A stretch of 64,000 nucleotides of DNA from Phycisphaerales bacterium (GCA_947459215.1 CANHCQ010000009.1:62001-126000); one strand, 5' to 3'; shown: positions 1-8,794, counted from the stretch's first letter. Translations and numbers: made by a program. The notes: generated from the letters alone by a model not told the origin.

Positions 1-17
1 GCTCCACCAACACCCCC

Positions 18-1274
18 GTGTCATTGATGGTCGTCTTGCTCATCCTGCTTGTGCTTGGTGTGTGGGGCACGTTGCTCGGCGCAGGACCGATTTGGAGGAT
101 CATCCTCTACTTTACTGCTGGGCTATCGGTCTTCGGTTCATGCCTGCTGCTTCCCGCGCTGGGCGTCGCTCGCAGCGCGGTGGGCGGCGACGCCGTCGAA
201 GTCGTCGACCGAACGGTCATCGGCGAGTTCGAGCTTGAGACCGTGCGTTCGGCCGACGCGGATGCTCTGAGCGAATGGTTGCGTGCACGCGGGTTCGCTG
301 TCCCTGATTCCGCTCGCAAAGCGGTCCATGCGTACGTCAAGGACGGTTGGGTCTTCGTCGCCGTCAAGCTGCGTCGTGAGTTCGCGGGGGCCGACCTCAC
401 CGCCCCGACGCCGCTCGTGTTCCGGTTTCCCTCGCGTTCGTGCATCTATCCGATGCGGCTGACCGGCGCCGGCGCGTCGGCACCCTTGGATGTCGAGCTC
501 TATGTGTTCGCGGATCGTGCTGCGACGGCTCGGGGCTTCAAGAGCGTCCGCCACAGCACGGTCGTGGTTGTCGAAGACGACGATCATCCGCCGCCGTCAG
601 AGAACTCGGCGATTCGCGTCAGCCATCGGCGTGTGCGTGAATTGGTCGGCGGCTCCACGCACGCCACGCTGCTGCGGGCCACTCTCCGCCCGGCTCAAAT
701 GGCTTCTGACGTCATCATCGACCTCGGTGAACGCCGCGAGCACGGCAGCGTTGCGATCGGCCGCTCGGCTTTGTATCACGCGGCGGTCTGCGGCGGGCTC
801 ATTGTCTCCAGCGCCGTGGGAACGTACTACCTCTTTCGCCGGGCGCGGCCAGGTAGGGCCCATCGGCCTTGGGTGTTCGTGCGGAATAGTGCTTTGGTCG
901 GCGCGGCTGTGGCGATTCTGGTGTCGGCGGCTTTGCCTTCTGTGCAAGAGGTCAGAGGAGGACGGTTCGAGTTCATGAACGCGACTCGAGTGCGATATCA
1001 ACTCGAAGCGATCATTGATGACATCCCTGAAGACGCTACGGATGCACAGATCGGCGCGATGATGCTTCAGGCTGCCGCGGCGGATCGACCAAACCTCCGG
1101 CTTCCAAAGCATGAAGACTCACCCGGGAACTTCACAGTCCGCCGGGTCGACGGTGGATTCGAGGTCTCTGTCTACACATGGCGAGGTCAAGAGCGAACAG
1201 ACCGAGTCGAATCTAGTACTCGTACCCGCTTTCCTGCACCTGCATCGCCTGCCACGCTCCCAGCCCGCCGATGA
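18..1274 (+). CDS. DUF2330-like membrane protein, possibly 5'-truncated by the window
   Basis: Function unknown. Residues about 75-160 resemble a DUF2330 domain: a WLRARGF segment, then VHAYVKDGWVFVAVKL, then PLVFRFPS followed by YPMRLT, in the order I know from that family. Two hydrophobic helices lie in the first 50 residues and two more near residues 250-273 and 287-310, so it is an integral membrane protein. The reading frame stays open back to base 3, so the GTG at 18 may be internal and the true start may lie before the window; ATG at 27 is another option. Its last 62 bases overlap the end of the convergent gene. The domain call rests on recalled sequence pattern only. Confidence 0.6.
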   Translation: MSLMVVLLILLVLGVWGTLLGAGPIWRIILYFTAGLSVFGSCLLLPALGVARSAVGGDAVEVVDRTVIGEFELETVRSADADALSEWLRARGFAVPDSARKAVHAYVKDGWVFVAVKLRREFAGADLTAPTPLVFRFPSRSCIYPMRLTGAGASAPLDVELYVFADRAATARGFKSVRHSTVVVVEDDDHPPPSENSAIRVSHRRVRELVGGSTHATLLRATLRPAQMASDVIIDLGERREHGSVAIGRSALYHAAVCGGLIVSSAVGTYYLFRRARPGRAHRPWVFVRNSALVGAAVAILVSAALPSVQEVRGGRFEFMNATRVRYQLEAIIDDIPEDATDAQIGAMMLQAAAADRPNLRLPKHEDSPGNFTVRRVDGGFEVSVYTWRGQERTDRVESSTRTRFPAPASPATLPARR

Positions 1275-2130
1275 TCAGCAGCGGCACGGACGCGACCACC
1301 AAGCGTGCGATCGACCGCTTCAGCTTCGGGCCTTCGGCGCTCGCCGGCCACACGCGATCGAACGCCGCCGCGAGGCCGGGGATCGCCGGCAGCATCACGC
1401 CCAGCACGCCCTTCACCCACAGCGGCACATCGCCGCTGGTGAGCGATGCCGCGAAGACGACGCTCATCGCGACCAAGAGTGGCAGGCCCGCGCTCGCGTG
1501 GTGCAGCCGCAGCGAGGGTCGCAGCAGCGACGCCGCGGCGGCGCCGGTGAGCAGCCACGCGAGGATGCCGATGAACTGCGCGCTTGGCAAGGAATTCAGT
1601 CCGGGCACGCACACCGCCGCCGACGCCATCGTGAAGAGTGCGAGTACGCCGATGCCGTCGACGCCGCGCTGGGCTGTCGCGGCTCGTGCGAGCAGGCGGC
1701 CCGAGACAAAGGTCAGCACCGCGAACGACCCGAGCCAAGTCGCGGCCTCGAGCGGCGTCCAGCGGGCCAAGAACGTACGGGCGATCAGTGTGCCGATCCC
1801 GACGAGCAGCGCGAGCCGCAATCCGTGGCGGAGCGTGCCGGGTGCTGGAAGCGCGACATTGATGAGGGCAAAGACGAGCCCGAACACCGCCGCCGGCAGC
1901 GCCCACTCGCTGGCGCTCCGCGGCAGGAGGATGAACTTGCCCGCGATCCACGGCTGCAACAGCGCGAAGACCGCGAACAGCACCAGCGGCAGCGCCCAGG
2001 CGATGTGCCGCGTCGGGCGCGCATCGCCCGTCGAACGTCCCCGCGGGACAAAGAGCAGGATCGCCAGGAAGCCGACGATCGCCGGCGGGATCGCGCCCGC
2101 AATCAGCTTGAGCAGCATGTCATTTGGCAT
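1213..2130 (-). CDS. Polytopic membrane protein of unknown function
   Basis: A 305-residue protein made almost wholly of hydrophobic segments, about nine or ten predicted membrane helices, rich in Ala and Leu. I do not recognise a family motif. The ATG at 2130 is preferred because AGAGG precedes it by about five bases; a longer reading back to 2241 has no helix or site in its extra 37 residues. It reads toward the DUF2330-like gene and overlaps its 3' end by 62 bases. A role in transport or envelope sensing is possible, but nothing in the sequence shows it. Confidence 0.65.
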   Translation of the reverse strand: MPNDMLLKLIAGAIPPAIVGFLAILLFVPRGRSTGDARPTRHIAWALPLVLFAVFALLQPWIAGKFILLPRSASEWALPAAVFGLVFALINVALPAPGTLRHGLRLALLVGIGTLIARTFLARWTPLEAATWLGSFAVLTFVSGRLLARAATAQRGVDGIGVLALFTMASAAVCVPGLNSLPSAQFIGILAWLLTGAAAASLLRPSLRLHHASAGLPLLVAMSVVFAASLTSGDVPLWVKGVLGVMLPAIPGLAAAFDRVWPASAEGPKLKRSIARLVVASVPLLIIGGLGAWQAMQVQESGYEY

Positions 2131-2241
2131 GGGGCCTCTGGTGAAAAGGCATCGAGCCGCCGCAGCGGCACAGACGTCCCGTCTGTGCTTCCCGGCGCCG
2201 TGATCGCACAGAGATGACGCCGGCGCCACCGGGGCAAACAA

Positions 2242-2267
2242 CCCGGGCGAGGTTTCCCCCGCCCGGG
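2242..2267 (-). terminator. Probable terminator after the YceI-like gene
   Basis: An 8-bp perfect stem (2242-2249 with 2260-2267) and 10-base loop. Read on the minus strand it is followed by TTGTTTG, a weak U tract, and it lies about 60 bases beyond the YceI-like stop codon. Confidence 0.45.
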
Positions 2268-2268
2268 C

Positions 2269-2310
2269 GTGAGAGAAGTCACGTGAGAGAAGTCACGTGA
2301 GAGAAGTCAG
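2269..2310. repeat. 14-bp tandem repeat, three copies
   Basis: Three head-to-tail copies of GTGAGAGAAGTCAC, the third ending in G rather than C. It sits between the terminator-like stem and the YceI-like stop codon at 2330. Confidence 0.85.
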
Positions 2311-2329
2311 AAGAACCTGATCAAGCCGA

Positions 2330-2923
2330 TCACTTCGCGCCCTGCAGCGAGACGATCATGGTGACGTCGTCGCTGAGGCCCGGGCCGACGCCGTAGGAGA
2401 CGCCGAAGTCGCTGCGCTTGACGGTGAACTTGGCCTCAAAGCCCGCAACCTGCTTGTTACCGCGACCGGTCCCGCGCCCGGTGTCGGTGATCGTGACGGT
2501 GAGGGGCTTCTTGGTGCCGCGGAGCGTCAGCTCGCCGGCGGCCTCGAAGGTGTTCTCGCCGGTCTTCTTGAGCGACGAGGCCTTGAAGCTGATCGCGGGG
2601 AACTCGGCGGAGGAGAAGAAGTCGCCGCTCTTGAGGTGCTTGTCGCGCCCGGGGTTGGCGGTGTCCACCGAGTCGGCGTCGACGTTGATGTCGATCGAGC
2701 CGCCCTCGGCGATGTCGAACGAGCCGTCGACCTTGTTGAATCGACCGTAGAAGTTCGACACGTTGTTGTGCTTCACGCTGAACAGGACGCTGCTGTGGAC
2801 AACGTCCACCTTGTACGCGCCGTCCGCGGCCACGGTCGCCACGGCCGGCGTGCCGGAGAACGACGCGACGCCAGCGACCGAAGCGACCAGCAAAGCCGAA
2901 GCGACCAGAGCAGAACGATGCAT
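2330..2923 (-). CDS. YceI family periplasmic protein
   Basis: A secreted lipocalin-fold protein of the YceI type, a family that binds polyisoprenoid or other amphiphilic lipids in the periplasm. The 197-residue product starts with MHRSALVASALLVASVAG, a classical export signal. The mature part has the family signatures: YKVDVVHSSVLFSVKH near the start, GRFNKVDGSFDI, then KHLKSGDFFSSAEFPAISF, and a final strand region LTLRGTKKPLTVTI. The ATG at 2923 is preferred over the longer reading because the signal peptide begins there and GGGAG lies 8 bases upstream. A promoter is visible at 3002-3030. It stands alone with no operon partner; the ligand is unknown. Confidence 0.9.
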   Translation of the reverse strand: MHRSALVASALLVASVAGVASFSGTPAVATVAADGAYKVDVVHSSVLFSVKHNNVSNFYGRFNKVDGSFDIAEGGSIDINVDADSVDTANPGRDKHLKSGDFFSSAEFPAISFKASSLKKTGENTFEAAGELTLRGTKKPLTVTITDTGRGTGRGNKQVAGFEAKFTVKRSDFGVSYGVGPGLSDDVTMIVSLQGAK

Positions 2924-3001
2924 GCGAGAGCTCCCATTGAAACGTTCGATCCACCTCGACAACCAGCGACCCACGCGGCCGCAACAGTTGTTCTAACAAT
3001 C

Positions 3002-3030
3002 ATCGTATAGACGTTCAATTGCCGCGTCAA
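3002..3030 (-). promoter_or_regulatory. Sigma-70-type promoter for the YceI-like gene
   Basis: On the minus strand, TTGACG (3030-3025) and TACGAT (3007-3002) are separated by exactly 17 bases. Transcription would begin near 2995, leaving a leader of about 70 bases before the ATG at 2923. Confidence 0.55.
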
Positions 3031-3445
3031 GATACGCACGGCACGCCGGAATCGGTCCGTCTCTCTTCTCGGACGGCGGGCCCGTGGTTCGCGCTCGCTC
3101 GAAATGTACTTGCGAACGGCGTGGAATGCGAACAAAATCCAATCAGTAGGGCCGTTGAAATGCAGCGCGGAATCGATGCCGGGTGTCTCCGGGAAGATTG
3201 CGATCACATCGGCGTGCGAGGTTTCGTCCGCGAGGGACCGCGTCGTCACGCTTTGCGATGCCGGTGGGCCGTGACAAAGCGTGGTGCAGTTCTCGATCGG
3301 TGTGCCGCGATTGAGACGTGCGGCGCGTCGTCGCGCAAGACCGAGCGGGTGGGAAGCTCATCCCGCTGCCGCACATCCTGCGATGCCTTCGGATCTCCCC
3401 GCCGCCCACCGAAAATCTCCCGCCTTCGCCTACCATCGCTCGACC
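3031..3445. other. Intergenic stretch without a supported gene
   Basis: Between the YceI promoter and nuoG I see no recognisable gene, RNA or repeat. Open frames on both strands here give low-complexity Arg/Ala/Pro-rich translations typical of GC-rich noncoding DNA. The nuoG promoter must lie here, but no convincing -35/-10 pair stands out. Confidence 0.6.
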
Positions 3446-5209
3446 ATGCCGACCATCACCATCAACGGGAAGAAGTGCGACTTCACGCCTGGCCAGACCA
3501 TCCTCCAGGTGGCCAACGCCAACAACGTCGCCATCCCGCAGTACTGCTATCACGACGGTCTTTCGATCGTCGCCTCCTGCCGCATCTGTCTGGGTGAGGT
3601 CTGGTCGCCCGATGCCAAGACCGGCCAGCTCGTCGCCCAGATGGGCGGCAAGCTCCAGCCCACCTGCCAGACGCCCGCCACCGACGGCGCCGTCGTCTAC
3701 ACCGACAGCCCCAAGGCCGTCGCCAACCAGAAGTCGGTGATGGAATACCTGCTCATCAACCACCCGCTCGATTGCCCGGTCTGCGACCAGGCCGGCGAGT
3801 GCTTCCTGCAGGACTACTCGTACGAGTACGGCCGGGGCGTCTCCCGCTTCGAAGAGCAGAAGGTCAAGCAGCCCAAGAAGGACGTCGGTCAGCAGATCCT
3901 GCTCTACAGCGACCGCTGCATCATGTGCACCCGTTGCGTCCGTTTCACCCGCGAGGTGACCGGCACCGCCGAACTCTCCGTCCAGGGCCGCGGCAACAAG
4001 GAAGAGATCGACGTCTTCCCCGGTGTCGCCCTCAACAACGAGCTCGCCAGCAACGTCATCGACCTCTGCCCCGTCGGCGCGCTGCTCGACAAGGACTTCC
4101 TCTTCGCCCAGCGCGTCTGGTTCCTCAAGAGCACGCCGTCGATCGACGGCATCACCGCCAGCGGCGACAACATCAACATCGAGCACAACGAGGGCAAGGT
4201 CTACCGCGTCAAGCCCCGCGAGAACATGGCCATCAACAAGTGGTGGATCACCGACGAGGTCCGCTACGGCTGGAAGTTCGTCCACAGCGAGAACCGCCTC
4301 CGCTCGCCCCTGCGCCGCCAGTTCGGCACGCTCGTCGAGAGCGACTACCAGCGTGCGTACGAAGCCGCGATCGAGGGCCTGCAGGCCGCCGTCAAGAGCG
4401 GCAAGCGCCTCGCGCTGCTCGTCAGCCCCATGCTGACCTGCGAAGAGGCCTACGCCCTCGCCCGCCTCGCCAAGCAGATCGACCGCAACGTCGTCCTCGC
4501 CGTCGGCCCGATTCCCAAGAAGGGAGAGGACAAGGTCTTCCCCGTCGGTGCCAAGGTCGGCGACAAGAACGCGTTTGTGGTCTCCGGCGAGAAGGCTCCC
4601 AACGCCCGAGGCGTCCGCCGCGTGCTCGAGACGTTCAGCGGCAACGTGCTGAAGTTCGACGACTTCCTCCGCGCCCTGGGCCACGGCTCGGGCAAGAGCG
4701 ACATTGGTGCGGCGATCATCACGGGCAATTACACCAGCGATTGGGCCGCGAGCGAATTGCTCTCCAGCCTCGGCGGAAAGTTCGCCGTCGTCATCGACAC
4801 CCTCGCCTCCCGCCTCGCCGATCAGGCCGACGTCGTCATCCCCGGCGCGACCTGGGTCGAGAAGGCCGGCACGTTCGAGAACTGGAAGAACGTGCTGCAG
4901 GCCTTCGAGCAGGCGATCCCGGTGATCGAGATGGCCAAGACCGAAGGCCAGATCGCGATGGACCTCGAGGCCGAACTGCACCGCGACCCAGTCGAGGTGC
5001 GCGACCCGGTGACGCTGGTCGTGAACACGACCGTCGGCCAGGTCGCCGCGGGCGTGACGGTGGCCCCGCCGCGGGCTCGGATGTTCAACGCCGCGGACAT
5101 CCGCGCCGAGATGGCCCGGTCGAACCCGGCGCTGAACGCCTTCGCCGGCGTCACCACGCCGCGGCCGTCCGAGGTGACCGTCACCGACATGCCGATGGTC
5201 GAGTTGTAG
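3446..5209 (+). CDS. nuoG: NADH-quinone oxidoreductase subunit G
   Basis: Peripheral Fe-S subunit of respiratory complex I, passing electrons from the NADH module toward the quinone module. The 587-residue product has the expected N-terminal cluster ligands: C34, C45, C48 and C74 for [2Fe-2S]; H106, C110, C113 and C119 for the His-ligated [4Fe-4S]; C158, C161, C164 and C208 for the next [4Fe-4S]. The rest is a short molybdopterin-oxidoreductase-like domain with no further Cys cluster. It is shorter than E. coli NuoG (about 900). The start MPTITINGKK matches the family; the frame runs 55 codons further upstream without sense. No other nuo gene is in the window, so the complex must be encoded elsewhere. 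Confidence 0.9.
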   Translation: MPTITINGKKCDFTPGQTILQVANANNVAIPQYCYHDGLSIVASCRICLGEVWSPDAKTGQLVAQMGGKLQPTCQTPATDGAVVYTDSPKAVANQKSVMEYLLINHPLDCPVCDQAGECFLQDYSYEYGRGVSRFEEQKVKQPKKDVGQQILLYSDRCIMCTRCVRFTREVTGTAELSVQGRGNKEEIDVFPGVALNNELASNVIDLCPVGALLDKDFLFAQRVWFLKSTPSIDGITASGDNINIEHNEGKVYRVKPRENMAINKWWITDEVRYGWKFVHSENRLRSPLRRQFGTLVESDYQRAYEAAIEGLQAAVKSGKRLALLVSPMLTCEEAYALARLAKQIDRNVVLAVGPIPKKGEDKVFPVGAKVGDKNAFVVSGEKAPNARGVRRVLETFSGNVLKFDDFLRALGHGSGKSDIGAAIITGNYTSDWAASELLSSLGGKFAVVIDTLASRLADQADVVIPGATWVEKAGTFENWKNVLQAFEQAIPVIEMAKTEGQIAMDLEAELHRDPVEVRDPVTLVVNTTVGQVAAGVTVAPPRARMFNAADIRAEMARSNPALNAFAGVTTPRPSEVTVTDMPMVEL

Positions 5210-5260
5210 CACGGGAGCGGGGCCTTCCAGGCCCCGGCGTCTTCACCACCGGAGACTCGC

Positions 5261-5437
5261 TTGGGTGATTTCTGGACACTCTTCTGGATCATCACCGCAC
5301 TCATCGCCGTGCTCGGCGTGCCCTTCACGCTGTGGTGGTGGAAGGTCGGCGATCAGTGGGCCGACGCCGAGCACAAGCGATTCAAGCCGAAAGATCCCGA
5401 GCCGGTGGACAAGGTCGTGGTCAAGAAAGATCAGTAG
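5261..5437 (+). CDS. Small single-helix membrane protein downstream of nuoG
   Basis: A 58-residue frame starting at TTG 5261 with GGAG six bases upstream, 51 bases after nuoG. The first half is one hydrophobic helix (FWTLFWIITALIAVLGVPF) followed by WWW and a charged tail rich in Lys, Asp and Pro. A GC-rich stem (5219-5224 with 5230-5235) lies between it and nuoG. Same strand and close spacing suggest co-transcription. It could be a small complex I-associated or unrelated membrane peptide; no family is recognised. Confidence 0.5.
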   Translation: MGDFWTLFWIITALIAVLGVPFTLWWWKVGDQWADAEHKRFKPKDPEPVDKVVVKKDQ

Positions 5438-5633
5438 TTCGTCCGGCCTTTCCGGACCCGACCGTTCCAACAAGATTGGATGAGCCCCCACAAGCTGTTG
5501 TGGCGTGATCCGAGGAACCGCGGGGAACATCGCGTTTTCCGCGGCGACGCCGCGTGCTCACCGAAGAATCTGGTGACCGCAAGGAGGTCTCGTCCGAGCG
5601 CTCGATGAAGGGCCAATAGCAAAGGAGGATCGC

Positions 5634-6029
5634 ATGAACGTCGTGATCGGTCTCTTCCTGCTCGCTGGTCTGCTGTCGGCGATCGTGCTCGTGGTCATCG
5701 CGTCCGTCGCCCGGCCGCACCCACGCGGACGCGTGCGGCGAGCACAGGGAGATTCGTCCGATTCCTCGGGAGTTCCGATCTACGGCACCGGCCACACGTC
5801 GTCGTTCACAGGCTCTTCCCACGCGGTGCCCGCGGCCCACGCTTCGCCGCACAGCGATCACCGCGTGCTCGACCACACCTCGCATCATCACCACGTCGGC
5901 GACCCCGCGTGGGACGCATCCCCCAGCGACGCCGGCTCGTTCGACTCCGGCAGCGCCGGCGACGCGGGCGGCGGCGGAGACGGTGGTGGCGGAGGCGGTG
6001 GAGACGGCGGCGGTGGGGGAGGCGACTAA
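5634..6029 (+). CDS. Membrane-anchored His- and Gly-rich protein
   Basis: A 131-residue protein with one N-terminal helix (residues 3-26), a Ser/His-rich middle including HTSSFTGSS and a HTSHHHHVGD stretch, and a C-terminal run of Gly and Asp (about residues 110-131). This composition recalls the small glycine-rich membrane proteins found in many bacteria whose tails end in GGGG(D/G) runs. The start is secure: AAAGGAGGA at 5621-5629 lies four bases before ATG 5634, the best ribosome binding site in this part of the window. The His cluster could bind metal, but this is inference. Confidence 0.7.
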   Translation: MNVVIGLFLLAGLLSAIVLVVIASVARPHPRGRVRRAQGDSSDSSGVPIYGTGHTSSFTGSSHAVPAAHASPHSDHRVLDHTSHHHHVGDPAWDASPSDAGSFDSGSAGDAGGGGDGGGGGGGDGGGGGGD

Positions 6030-6051
6030 CGCGTCACCAGGTCCACCACAA

Positions 6052-6181
6052 GCGAGCCGGGGCGTCCCCGCCCCTGCACCACACGCGCCGACTTCTCCAC
6101 ACAGACACACACACTCTCTCTCTCTCTCTCTCTCTCTCTCTTGCGAGCCGATCCGCACGGGGCGAGGACGCCCCGGCTCGC
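6052..6181. repeat. 23-bp inverted repeat flanking a CA/CT microsatellite
   Basis: Arms at 6052-6074 and 6159-6181 are complementary with one mismatch. Between them runs a dinucleotide tract, CA changing to CT, about 6099-6141. It follows the His/Gly-rich gene and precedes the terminator of the PEP-CTERM gene. Confidence 0.8.
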
Positions 6182-6200
6182 TCGGCGCTGCTCGATGCTC

Positions 6201-6232
6201 AAAGAAAAACCCCGCGTCCTTCGACGCGGGGC
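6201..6232 (-). terminator. Rho-independent terminator of the PEP-CTERM gene
   Basis: A perfect 9-bp GC-rich stem (6210-6218 with 6223-6231) with a four-base loop. On the minus strand it is followed by TTTTTCTTT, 63 bases after the stop codon of the PEP-CTERM gene. Confidence 0.85.
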
Positions 6233-6294
6233 TTTCGAGTTGCAGAGTCACGATTCAGAGAATCCGATTCAGCACTCAACCAATCGTGTCACGC

Positions 6295-7086
6295 TCAGGC
6301 GCGACGACGACGGGCGGCGATCAGGCCGGCGAGACCGGCGAGGCTGAGGACACCCGGGGTCGGGATAGCAGCGAGGCTGAAGTCATCGAACAGGACGGTG
6401 TGGCCGCCGCTGTTCGTGGTCGTGTTGGTGTTGGTGCGGACGGTGTAGAGATCGGCGTCGCCGAAGCCGCCGGCGGCGTTGAAGTTCGCCCAGGTGGCAC
6501 CCAGGCTGCTGGTGTTGATCTGAGCGCCGTTGATGTAGTAACGCACCACGCCGAGGGCGTAGTCGGCCTCGATGGCGACCTGGTTGTAGGCGTTGCCGAC
6601 AACCGTGCCGGCGCTGAGCGTGCCCGCGCTGCTGGCCGAGTTCAGGATGGTGACCGCGCCGTCGTTGCGGACGCGGATCGCGCCGATGCGGGCGCCGCTG
6701 AAGTCGTAGAGATCGATGCCACCCGCGCTCTGGCGGTTCACGGCAGCGGGGGAATTGTTCAGCACCGCGGTGTAGACCGACGCGCGGATGATGCTGTTGG
6801 GCGGGGTCACCGACGCGATCGAGTCATCGCGGTAGTGCCAGTTCGAGCCCGAAGAGGTCTGAGCGGCCGTGTTGACGAACACAAACTGCGAGCCGGTGCG
6901 AGCAAAGCCCGCGACGTTGCCGACCTGGAAAAGGTTCGCCGGCGCCGAAGCCGACAGGAACCCGTTCTGGCCGAGCAGGTTGCCCGTCACGTACTCGGGG
7001 GACTCGAACGAGGTCGAGTAGATGTTGGCGGCCGAAGCGCCGGCGCCGACGGCCGCGATCATCGCGGCGGCAATCACATTCTTCAT
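6295..7086 (-). CDS. Secreted protein with PEP-CTERM-type sorting tail
   Basis: A 263-residue exported protein. It begins MKNVIAAAMIAAVGAGASAA, a signal peptide with an ASA-A cleavage site, continues as a beta-rich domain with repeated NTNT and aromatic pairs, and ends with PTPGVLSLAGLAGLIA followed by an Arg cluster. That tail matches the exosortase-recognised PEP-CTERM plan in its planctomycete form, where the motif is PTPG or PAPG. The domain resembles concanavalin-like secreted domains in length and strand pattern only. The ATG at 7086 is preferred to one 11 codons upstream because the signal peptide starts there and AGGAG lies about 14 bases before it. Probably an extracellular or surface protein; no exosortase gene is in the window. 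Confidence 0.85.
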   Translation of the reverse strand: MKNVIAAAMIAAVGAGASAANIYSTSFESPEYVTGNLLGQNGFLSASAPANLFQVGNVAGFARTGSQFVFVNTAAQTSSGSNWHYRDDSIASVTPPNSIIRASVYTAVLNNSPAAVNRQSAGGIDLYDFSGARIGAIRVRNDGAVTILNSASSAGTLSAGTVVGNAYNQVAIEADYALGVVRYYINGAQINTSSLGATWANFNAAGGFGDADLYTVRTNTNTTTNSGGHTVLFDDFSLAAIPTPGVLSLAGLAGLIAARRRRA

Positions 7087-7124
7087 CTGCCTCTCTCCTA
7101 AAACAAAAAGTCCATACACACCCC

Positions 7125-7145
7125 GCGAGTTCCCGCGGAACTCGC
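7125..7145. promoter_or_regulatory. 9-bp palindrome upstream of the PEP-CTERM gene
   Basis: GCGAGTTCC, a three-base centre, then GGAACTCGC, perfectly complementary. It lies 39-59 bases upstream of the ATG, where it could be an operator or a leader hairpin. No promoter was identified with confidence. Confidence 0.4.
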
Positions 7146-7335
7146 TGCCAAGGTGCTGACTTGATGAAGGAGAACGGCTTGCTTCGTTTACTCACGCCGC
7201 GTCGGAAAACGCGCCGCGCAAAGCAGGTCTTGTCCCTCTCACTCCACCAAATCGCTCGGGCAGTTTACCGGCGTTGCCGGGAAATGGAAGCAAATTGATG
7301 CAAAAGTCGTGTTATAGGACCACGGCTTCGTCAGT

Positions 7336-8016
7336 TCAGCCTGTGCTTCTGCCTAAGGCCAATGAAACCCCGGGTGGCAGCATCGCCCGAGTCGCGTCAT
7401 CCAGCCCGTTCCCAGCCAGCGCGGCCCGGATCGCCGTCGCGCTGGCGGCGACGGGCGTGATCGAAACGATCGCCGATTCCAGCACGCCAAGCTCCGCCGC
7501 GCTCCACGCGCCAAGCGCCCGCAGGCCCGCGACCAACGCATCGCGCGACGACTCCACCCCGCCCCGCAGCATGATCAGCGGCGGGGCCAGCCGCACAATC
7601 TCTCCCGGCTCGCGCCAGCGGTGCAGCGCGAGCGCCTGATCAGCACCGATCAAGAGCCGAAGCGCCGCGTTAGGTCGCGTGCGCCGCAGCCGCCGCAGCG
7701 TGTCGATGGTGTATGTCGCCGCACCGCCCCCGCGATCGAGCTCGTCGGTCCAGATCGCGGCGTGGTCGATCTCGGCCATCGCGAGCCTCAGCAGTTCCAC
7801 GCGTCGCGCATCAGAGAACACCGGGCCGATGGATTTGTGCGGGCTGCGGGCCGCCGGAACATACACCAGCCACGCATCGTTCACTCCCGCCAAGGCGCGG
7901 GCTTCGACGACGGGCTTCACGTGTCCCCAGTGCGGCGGATCGAACGTGCCGCCGAACACGATCAGCGTCCGAGCCTCGCTCGGCACCGCCAAGGGCGTGA
8001 TCGGGGCATCGTCCAT
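7336..8016 (-). CDS. nadD: Nicotinate-mononucleotide adenylyltransferase
   Basis: Joins ATP and nicotinate mononucleotide to give deamido-NAD, the penultimate step of NAD synthesis, in the cytoplasm. The 226-residue product carries the nucleotidyltransferase motif GGTFDPPHWGH (residues 22-32), the phosphate loop PAARSPHK, and the C-terminal VAASATAIRAAL segment in place of the usual ISSTxIR motif. The start ATG 8016 follows the family pattern; a longer frame to 8052 adds 12 residues of no known role. Unlike many genomes, no rsfS or obg neighbour is seen; it lies between unrelated genes. Confidence 0.9.
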   Translation of the reverse strand: MDDAPITPLAVPSEARTLIVFGGTFDPPHWGHVKPVVEARALAGVNDAWLVYVPAARSPHKSIGPVFSDARRVELLRLAMAEIDHAAIWTDELDRGGGAATYTIDTLRRLRRTRPNAALRLLIGADQALALHRWREPGEIVRLAPPLIMLRGGVESSRDALVAGLRALGAWSAAELGVLESAIVSITPVAASATAIRAALAGNGLDDATRAMLPPGVSLALGRSTG

Positions 8017-8187
8017 GCCAAAGAGTAGTGGGGTAGTCGGCGGCCACCGCAAGCGATCAAGCCCTCTCCCCCCTTCCGAAGATCTGGAGCATGCCCAGCC
8101 TCAAGCGCGAGCGAGCGGGCCTTGGTGCCGCAATCCTGCAGCCGGTCAAGGACTCTCATGTGCTGCTGCGACCAACGTGGAAGCCGC

Positions 8188-8550
8188 TCACTCGCGTGGA
8201 TCGGCGATCATCAAGGTATCTGATTGCGCGTGGAGGTCCTCAAGCCGCAGCGCCGGGAAGCGCTCGCCCAGCTGTTCCTGCGTCAGGTTGGAAGCCAGCA
8301 CGTTTCCGCTGCGATCGCAGACGGTGTACACCGTCGCGCCCGAGCGGCTGTCGACGCGGACCAAGTGCTCGGCCCCGATGAGCGTGAGCAGGTTCTTGCT
8401 CGGCTGCACCCTGGTCGTCTCGCCACTGAGAGTGGGCGTCTTGGCGCTCACGTCCTTGGCCGAGAAGGCGCGGCCGACGGCCACCACCGCGACAAACGTC
8501 GCGGCCATGGCGGTCCATTCCATCCGATTCAGCGGTCGTGCCGGGATCAT
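8188..8550 (-). CDS. Small membrane-anchored hypothetical protein
   Basis: About 120 residues from ATG 8550, with an N-terminal hydrophobic segment (MAATFVAVVAVGRAF) and a soluble part that contains repeated short beta strands (VYTVCDRSGNVLASNL). No family is recognised. Neither ATG 8550 nor ATG 8523 has a clear ribosome binding site, and the open frame runs on to 8760 through sequence that looks noncoding. It lies upstream of nadD on the same strand, 171 bases away. Confidence 0.5.
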   Translation of the reverse strand: MIPARPLNRMEWTAMAATFVAVVAVGRAFSAKDVSAKTPTLSGETTRVQPSKNLLTLIGAEHLVRVDSRSGATVYTVCDRSGNVLASNLTQEQLGERFPALRLEDLHAQSDTLMIADPRE

Positions 8551-8705
8551 GCCGGAACATCGGCGAACCACGCGGCCGGGTGCAGGCCGATCCAGCCCTG
8601 GGGGTCGCCCACTGAGCGGCAAGCCCCGCAGCCCTCGCCGAATCCGCCGAAACCGCGCGACCGGCACGAGCGAAACTACCCCTATTGGCTCCCGTGCGGC
8701 TGCCG

Positions 8706-8730
8706 GTTCCGCCGTCGCCGACGGCGGAAC
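8706..8730. repeat. 11-bp perfect hairpin upstream of tRNA-Glu
   Basis: Arms 8706-8716 and 8720-8730 are perfectly complementary around a GCC centre. There is no T tract on either side, so it is not a standard terminator; function unknown. Confidence 0.6.
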
Positions 8731-8794
8731 CCGCCACGACAGCCCATCTTTACACCGCAATCGCGCCTATATTCCCCGCTCAGATTTCGCTTCC

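Noticed and set aside
3143..5212. A 689-codon open frame on the minus strand opposite nuoG
   Set aside because: Its translation is low-complexity Asp/Val/Gly/Leu sequence without domain pattern, while the plus strand encodes a complete NuoG with all cluster ligands.
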